Origin: Dendrophyllia cribrosa
Lineage: Eukaryota > Cnidaria > Anthozoa > Scleractinia > Dendrophylliidae
Length of the DNA: 64,000 nt
Assembly (NCBI GenBank): GCA_024195265.1
Contig: JAJLRJ010000001.1
Location: forward strand, 59,548,289-59,612,288
Direction: 5' to 3'
The position numbers were made by a program, and so were the translations under genes. The first letter of the stretch is position 1, and every line of letters starts with the position of its first letter. The notes below the pieces were generated by a model. It was not told the DNA's origin, made no database searches, and saw only the letters and a program-made list of their open reading frames with translations. Shown piece after piece: positions 57,512 through 64,000 of this stretch.

Positions 57512-60500
57512 ATTGCCTTACTGAAAGAGTTACCCTGTGTAAATTAAAGTCTCTCTCTCGTAACGTCAAGAACATTAAAGCTATGACAGTGAAACCTAAA
57601 GGGTACAAAGTACGTCCAAAACTGTCTCCATTTCGCGGTCCGCACAATGGAACGATGACGTCATATGACGTAGTTTTTAGGTTATTAGTTATACGGCCGC
57701 CATCTTGGATCCGCCATCTTGGATTTCTGAATTTTTTTAAAACCTCTTAAAAATCGTCCAAATTGACTCAAAATTAATCAAAACCAATAAATAAACGCTA
57801 AATGACATAAAACATAAAAGTTATACCAATAAACATTGTTTTTCTTCATTCAAAGGTGAAAATATTCAAATTTCAAAAAACGTGGCTGTCAAAATCTTGT
57901 TGCCATGGAAACATCAAGTCACGTGATCAATAAATTGTCATATGAAATTGTTGCCAGTTAAATTATAGGAAAATTCACAAAGTTTGATGGCGTTTGAATA
58001 CATATTAAAAAAGTTATGAATGTTGAAAGTTAGCGCGGGCACTTTGTGCCCCTCCCCCAGGCTGAATAGGGTTAATGATATGCTATTTACAATACTATAG
58101 CATTAACTTCTAAAAATATCAATTTGCAATGATTAAACTAATTTAAAATAGGAAATCACAAAACGTGCTAAGACATATTGATTACAGTGAAACATCATCA
58201 ATCAGAAGTATAAAATTGTAGGGTAAGAGTTGGAAGGTTGGGCGAAGCCATGAAGTCTCGTGTAACACTATTGAATTCCCCTCTCCTCGCCAGGCTTAAA
58301 ATATCAGTAAATCTTTGATATCAACGTACCTGCCATAACCAGTGCAATTGTACCGACAATTCTATGAGACCAGTTAAAAATGTTGCGCCTAGAAACATAA
58401 CAACAAACCGTGATGAAATCACCTAACCTTGATGTAACATATCAACAAACATACAACTGTTTTCTGGACGGTCAGGAGTTTTTCTTAAAACTTGACCCTT
58501 GAACTAGCATTCACTCAGTTTAGAAATTGTAGGATCGACGACTCGTAGAAATGTAGCCTTGTTTTAGTTGATTTAATATAATGCTTAATTGTGGTTATGT
58601 TATCGTCCGAGGACACATATTCAGGGGAACCCAAGGAATCTGTTCCTCACTTTATCTGTTCCCCAGCGGAATTCTTGCTGGCTGGCAAAATATTCTGTAT
58701 ATCTTTAATTACCATTTTTGCGCTGGCTGACTTGAGAAATTGGGTCGCAAGAACAAACTGTGCTGGCTAACTTGAGCAGATCGAAAAGAGACTGGATCGA
58801 AGAAAATCGGAGAGGAGACTAGCGAAGAACGGCTTTCAAACCAGTTTAACCGGTTTCAACGGGTTACGGCGTAACCTCGAGGACGTGCTTTTGTTTGTTT
58901 TTATGTGAGAAGTAGGGTCTGTCGGATTATGCTCGTAAAATAGAGTATTATGCTTTCGGGCGTTACCTATGAAACCAGGATATTATGCTCAAAGTTATGC
59001 TCGGCTGGAGGTATTATGCTCAGATTATGCCGGACTAAAATGACACTTCCAACCCCGTACCTATTAAATAAACATTCCTAGTCTTTCATATTACTTTTGA
59101 AAGAAATGTTAGACACAATAACTATTCAGTTAAACATTGAGCCAAAGTTGTTAAAAACTAACAGTATCGAAGTATCCAGTTCCTAAAATATTCGCGCTTT
59201 TATCAACTTTGTACATTTTAACTGGAGTTGCTGGCAAAATTTGCATACACTTTTCACAGTTTTCAGAAACAATAGCATTATGCTGCATAAATATTAGTAT
59301 TATGCCGGCATTATGCCTGATGCTCCAGATAGTGTATTATGCTCAAAATTATGCCGGCATAATCCGACAGACCCTAGTGAGAAGTTTGATGTTAGTCACT
59401 TTGGGGCTTAAAAGGGTTCAGCTTAGAGACACCCTAACAAGTTAAAGTTCGAGACGGCAGTACATGTACAAAACAATAAACAGAAAAGCTTAAAAAAGGT
59501 TTCCATTAATGTTTCATTAGTTCCCAAGACGCTTTTGGTAACTTATTATTATTATTGTTTTTTTATTTATTAATTTTTTAATTGCTGGCTGGGAAACAGA
59601 CATTTTTTTTATCCAGCTGGCTGGGAGTTTCCCTATGTGTTACGCTGGGAAAAAGGAACAGATATATTTTTCCCAGCAACCTAGAAGAACACCTGGAAAT
59701 GCTTTTATATCATTTATTTTAATTTGTTTTAGTAAAATAATGCATGCATTTTACCAAAGATTGTTCGTTGTGTGCCCCTGCATATTAGTCTATCTACTAC
59801 ATGCAGATATTGTCCGGCTTCAATAAGTATGGGGTATGTATATGTATGTGAGATTTTTGACAACCAAAGACCAGCCTAATTATAAACCGGAATATCAGAG
59901 CTCATGAGCAGCGGAAAATCGAATCCATGATGGTGGGGAAAAATAGTTTTCTTTTTTAGAGACGACCATATTAGGCTAACAAACCAGTCTGGTTTGAGTT
60001 CATGAATCATGTTTTCAATCTCGGCCTGTTATCTAGTATCTGTCACATCAGGAGAGCCAATTAAATTAATTGTTGTGTCCTTATATAATTCATTGACACT
60101 GCACTGTCTACATTTAAGTTTACAATAAGTTAAGTGTACATACCTCGGCGCACCAGGGTGTGGTCTGAATGCTGCCATAATTGGCTGGATAAGTGCAAAA
60201 ATGATCGCGACGATACCACAATATGGATGGGCCCCAGCATCCTGTAATGATAAATCCATAAACAGATAGAGTAATTAAGAAAGTTTCTAGCCGATTGTAA
60301 AATATTAAAATGGGTTACAAGAAGAATTGGAAAACATAACACGAATAAACTTTCTCCAAAACACATCTTGCTGATTTCTAATATATTACATTTCACCATG
60401 TTTCTTTTCTCGCTTTTGCTTATATGATAAGTTTTGGAGTAATTTTCGTATTACATTTCTCTCATTGGTCGGGGGAAAAACTTCGGGCGATGTTTTCGAA

Positions 60501-63286
60501 GATGGATAAAAAGTTATGTATTGCATTGACATCATAAAGCACAAATTATAAATAGCGTTCCGCCCAGGTGACGTCATAGTTGGCAGCATTGCATTGTGGG
60601 ATCGAAATGCGGACAAATATTTCAAAATGGCTGCCTCGGAAACATCAGTTTTTGCGATTCCTGTACATGTTGAGGATAATTGTCGAGTTGTACCAAGGAC
60701 ACTGCTTCGTAGCACCTGCTTTTTTCAAAGCTTCCTGCATAGTTCTTGAATGTTTGTACGCATTTCAATCCCATGATGCTGCGCGAGTTTACTATTTTTA
60801 GAATCTGGGCGGAACGCTATTGCAAGTGTACCAATCAGATGTGATAAATTTCGTTTCCATAGTGATACACAAATCAGTGGACTCATCGCCTGATGAACAC
60901 CGGCACTAATTATAAGCTTTTCGTAATTTCGCGATTTTCATCAAAACTGATTTTATCGCGAAACAGAAGTATAGGAAAACGACGAAGCGAACTTAATACT
61001 ACATGTATAATTACCTGTTGGACGTTTCCATGAAAAGCATGTTTTGTCCATATTATGTTGAACCGGCCTATTTAATTCTTTCTTAAACTATTTTCAAATT
61101 CATTTGAACTTTTTTTTTTTTTAGCATCTTCGTGGAATTCTGTTAATTATGTCAATTTTTTCGGTGTTCTGAAGCAAGAACGAGAACAAATAAACGTACT
61201 GAAGACCACCTCCCTTCTTTGTGAACGAAGATCAAAATTGTTGCAGCGATCGTCAGTAGCAATGTTACGGTCATCAGCGTTCGATGAACCTGTTGAAGAA
61301 AAGTTGAAATGAAGTTGTTAATAGCTCCGAGCTGGGTTTAGCGACAACACACAAAGATTCATTTCTCGGTGAAGACCTTAATGACACAGTTGTTACGGCA
61401 TGGACTTTTCCCGAACCTCTCTTGTTTCTAATTATACAGTGGGTACATTGTGTTGCGCAGCTGGTATTCCTGTTTGTGACTATCAGTCCGTTGGTAGAGT
61501 CTACCTTCTATAGCTCAGAAGGAGGTCGGACACTTTATTGAGAATTATATAACGTAATGTCGACACTTTTCAATGAAATTTTAAGTGTAAAAAAAGAAAA
61601 TATAAAATCCCTACTCAGGATTGAACCTGTGACCTCAGCTAGGTTTACATAGCCTACCGTACCAGGGTACCACCTAGCTTCTCGGGTTGTTTAGGCCTAA
61701 ATTTAACTACATAAACTACTAACCCCAACCTCAGCTGAAAGCAAACCAGTTACTCCGTTATATAGGGGTTCTGTTAGGGTGCGCGGGTGCGGGACCGTAC
61801 AATTTGGTCAAACCCGCACAATTCCGCAAAATTCCTAAAAATCCGCACAATCCCGCACAATACTGAAATATTTGCTTAAAATTTTAATTAAATCAGGTAT
61901 TTCTAGTGATAACCAAGATTTCGAGAAACATTTTAGGCTATTTGCAGCCTATTTTCCTTTAAAAATTCGAGAAATCTCTCGCTTTCCTCCAACACCTCGA
62001 GCGGATATAAAAACCAGAAGAGGCTTCAAGCAGCCTATACTCATGCGCATGCGTAAGAAAGTTTTATGATATATTTTAAACATGATAAGAAAATGTCCGA
62101 CATGGAGAAGAGTTACTCCTTTCATTCAGTCATCATTCCTGCAAACCACATTGTTTACTATTGAATGTTTTGGAAATTTACGGATTTTTCTTAAAGGAAC
62201 TCGCTCAGATCAGAAACATTTTATTTTGAGGTGGTATTCTCGAGTTCATCAGTGTCACGCAATGTGATTTTGTTAAGACAAATAAACTTTGGTGATAAAA
62301 TAACAGCCGCAAATTGGCGATTGCTGGGTACATTTTTCCCCAAAGTAAAACGTCTATTTATATTTTTCACTTATGCAGAATTTCCTCACTGTCATAATTT
62401 TTTTGGCCTGGCTAGAACACTGGTGATTGAATATTTGGTTGGTCACAGGATTGCGCAATCACGCACAATTTCCCGCGCAATCGAAGTTATTTCCCGCACA
62501 ATTTGCCCCAAAACTCCCGCACAATTTTAACTTTTTTCCCGCACCCTGTCAGAATCCCTGGTTATATATTCTCATTAAGGTGTCCGACATCTTTCTGAAC
62601 TACAGCATTTAGACTCAACCTAGTCCGTTATTCAGTTTAACAAAAAATTTACAGTTGTACGCCATATGCTCGCTCAAGCGTAGTGTTATTTTTTCTGCAA
62701 TTAAACCGGCATTTTTCTAAAGTTAGATTGATTGTCCTATTACTGCTGCTTGTCGCGTAACGTTACATGGTGTCAGAAAGTTGAGAATCCTCCAATCCTG
62801 GAAATTTGGAACGCCATTCAAACGTCAACGGCAAGCGAGAGTTACATGTCGGATCAAGATGATGAAATATGGCAAATAATTGGAAGAACAAAAATAGAGA
62901 AGAGGATAAGAGGAATATGGCTAAAACTCTCAACCTGTTTGGAATCAAACTGACTGGGAAACTCAATTACGAGCGCTATCGCTAAAAAAGACTCGAGCAA
63001 GTCAAACCAAGCTATACCATGCATACACTGAAGATGTATTCAAAGACATAAGTATTTCCTAAAAGGTCGTTTCTATTCTATTTTAAGACTGTTTGGTCAT
63101 TTTTCAAAAGTCGATGAAAGGTTTCGATGGTGTCATTGGGGCATAATTGTTTTATTAATATAATACCAACCGTAAACCAAGCTTTCTTTCCTAGTAATTC
63201 TTTTGGTTCCCAGACTTGACGCATGTATCGTGCTGTAAACAATCCAACAAATGCAAACAGAATCCATGCAAGTGTCATCAGGATAC
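56177..63286 (-). CDS. FRRS1: Ferric-chelate-reductase-1-like protein (cytochrome b561 domain), last seven exons
   Basis: Seven phase-compatible - strand exons encode the last 229 residues: 63286-63171, 61289-61200, 60241-60144, 58388-58330, 57026-56853, 56594-56536, 56269-56177. They spell a cytochrome b561 region: LMTLAWILFAFVGLFTARY, VHRTLMTVTLLLTI, GAHPYCGIVAIIFALIQP, RRNIFNWSHRIVGTIALV, FYIGEFLIFLFELYLVL, a polar linker and a final helix FVFVVLLGASIALTI before the stop. Conserved His in VHR, HPY and SHR are likely haem ligands; the first ligand and the DOMON/reelin part lie upstream beyond 63286 or off the window. Such proteins move electrons across membranes to reduce ferric iron. Each junction has AG/GT sites; the donors at 63170 (GTTGGT) and 56535 (GTTCAT) are weak. 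Confidence 0.85.
57441..58071. mobile_element. piggyBac-type MITE, copy 2, in an intron
   Basis: Inverted relative of 24508-25057, between TTAA copies (57437-57440; 58072-58075). Ends are CCCTATTTTGCCTGGGC and, inward, CCCTATTCAGCCTGGGG. A 29-base G-run (57481-57509) marks one end. The shared interior includes CGCCATCTTGGATCCGCC and its matches in copy 1. Confidence 0.85.
58913..59376. mobile_element. hAT-type MITE in an intron
   Basis: Inverted ends TAGGGTCTGTCGGATTATGC are flanked by the perfect 8-bp duplication GTGAGAAG (58905-58912; 59377-59384), the hAT signature. The interior repeats ATTATGC(TC/CGG) motifs and has no transposase. Confidence 0.9.
60551..60821. mobile_element. Foldback MITE in an intron
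   Basis: AATAGCGTTCCGCCCAG at the left returns inverted at the right. Inner arms also match (GCAGCATTGCATTGTGGGAT with a diverged partner near 60770). Confidence 0.75.
61608..61690 (-). mobile_element. tRNA-like SINE head or pseudo-tRNA
   Basis: On the - strand TAGGTGGTACCCTGG, GGCTATGTAAACCTAGC and GGTTCAATCC resemble a tRNA with A and B boxes. The anticodon arm does not fold into a 7-base loop, so a working tRNA is unlikely. Confidence 0.4.
61765..62560. mobile_element. hAT-like non-autonomous element in an intron
   Basis: Ends GGGGTTCTGTTAGGGTGCG and, inward from the right, CAGGGATTCTGACAGGGTGCG are inverted repeats. GTTATATA flanks both sides (61757-61764; 62561-62568), an 8-bp duplication. 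Subterminal CCCGCACAATT motifs repeat on both sides. Confidence 0.75.
62570..63170. other. Intron DNA of the reductase-like gene
   Basis: Only chance ORFs are visible. No exon that continues the b561 frame was found here. Confidence 0.45.
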
Positions 63287-64000
63287 CTATAAAACAAAAT
63301 ATTACAAATTAATGAAATAAATAAGATAACTAGGACATAAATGCCTGAATGTGTAAATAGGTTCTCGTAAAGTACAATAATGTCGCATTTCCTCGTTTAA
63401 AACGCAATGAAAAAATAAACAAATAAATATTAATTAATTATGGAGTGGAATCAGCTTCAAAAATAGAGGTAGGCCTAGACGATACGACGTGTCGTCTACA
63501 ACGTTCGACATTACTTCTTAACGATATGTCGCTTCGTCCACACGATACGATGTCCCGTCTTAGGTGTCTGGGGACTAACGGTATCTTAAAAGCGAGGGGT
63601 GACTGAGCCTGCTTTTAAACATGGGGGACGAAAATCCGTGATATTTGTCGTACATTAGAAAGAAATGTCAACAGGGATGTTTACGACGGACTATCATTCA
63701 GGATAGACTCCTTGCAGCAAAAATTCTTCTTGTAAGATTCGAAGGCTTGGTGGATATGTTGCAGGTAAAATCCGTTCTCAGGTTGAATTAGTATTCAATA
63801 TACGTGTAGGTTAGATTTGTACCCAGAATTCAATCTAGGTAAGCTAAACCTAATGACCTAGCACAGAGCTAACCATTACCCCTAGAACAAAGATGTATAT
63901 AGACAGTGGTGTGATAGTTAGCTTTGTGTTAGAGCTAGGTTTGTGTTGGGTTAGCTTACCTACAGAATACTATTTCAACCTGAAACCGGATTTTACCTGC
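63287..64000. other. Intron DNA with a foldback element reaching the window edge
   Basis: From 63761 the sequence GCAGGTAAAATCCG and the following 40 bases return inverted at about 63950-64000, with AGGTTGAA and AGTATTC in both arms, so a foldback MITE ends at or beyond the edge. The upstream exon of the reductase-like gene is not seen here. Confidence 0.6.

Noticed and set aside
61608..61690. Functional tRNA gene
   Set aside because: A and B boxes are present but the anticodon stem-loop and acceptor stem do not fold properly.

Overview
The window looks like cnidarian (coral or sea-anemone type) nuclear DNA. It is AT-rich, with sparse intron-containing animal genes, many short inverted-repeat transposons and two large virus-like DNA elements of the Polinton/Maverick (adintovirus) kind. 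The taxon is inferred from gene style and repeat content; it was not looked up.

Layout. 1-5608 is the decayed right-hand part of one Polinton-like element: an intact open frame running off the left edge, broken penton-type, hydrophobic and VLTF3-like genes, a zinc-ribbon gene, a broken YqaJ-type nuclease and a 160-bp terminal palindrome. 5609-21736 has no recognisable gene but holds a tRNA-derived SINE, microsatellites, a 2.4-kb inverted-repeat element stuffed with 110 copies of a 17-bp minisatellite, and a foldback MITE. 21737-24273 is a two-exon class A (neuropeptide-type) GPCR on the + strand. 24508-29028 is a cluster of MITEs followed by a 32-bp minisatellite. 30426-31010 is the relic 5' end of another GPCR copy. 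32683-49778 is a remnant of a THAP-domain DNA transposon, split by a complete 16.2-kb Polinton (32964-49197) with terminal inverted repeats and a perfect 6-bp target duplication. 51139-53375 is a second two-exon GPCR on the - strand. 56177-63286 holds the last seven exons of a ferric-chelate-reductase-like (DOMON/cytochrome b561, FRRS1-type) gene on the - strand, whose introns carry several MITEs.

The complete Polinton encodes protein-primed DNA polymerase B, a DUF5679-like zinc protein, an adenain-type protease, a broken pX-type protein, major capsid protein, a basic core protein, penton-type minor capsid protein, a 338-aa virion-type protein with a PPxY motif, an A32/FtsK-type packaging ATPase, a collagen-tipped fibre, two small unknown proteins and a VLTF3-like factor. 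I see no integrase frame, although the 6-bp duplication is the usual mark of integrase action. Most start codons sit just downstream of a TATATA-rich box, as in viruses that bring their own late promoters. One end holds a duplicated enhancer-like block with four copies of TTCCCACGCGTGGGAA (two back-to-back CSL/RBP-J sites) and three AP-1 sites. Both Polintons end in long palindromes beginning AGTAGT.
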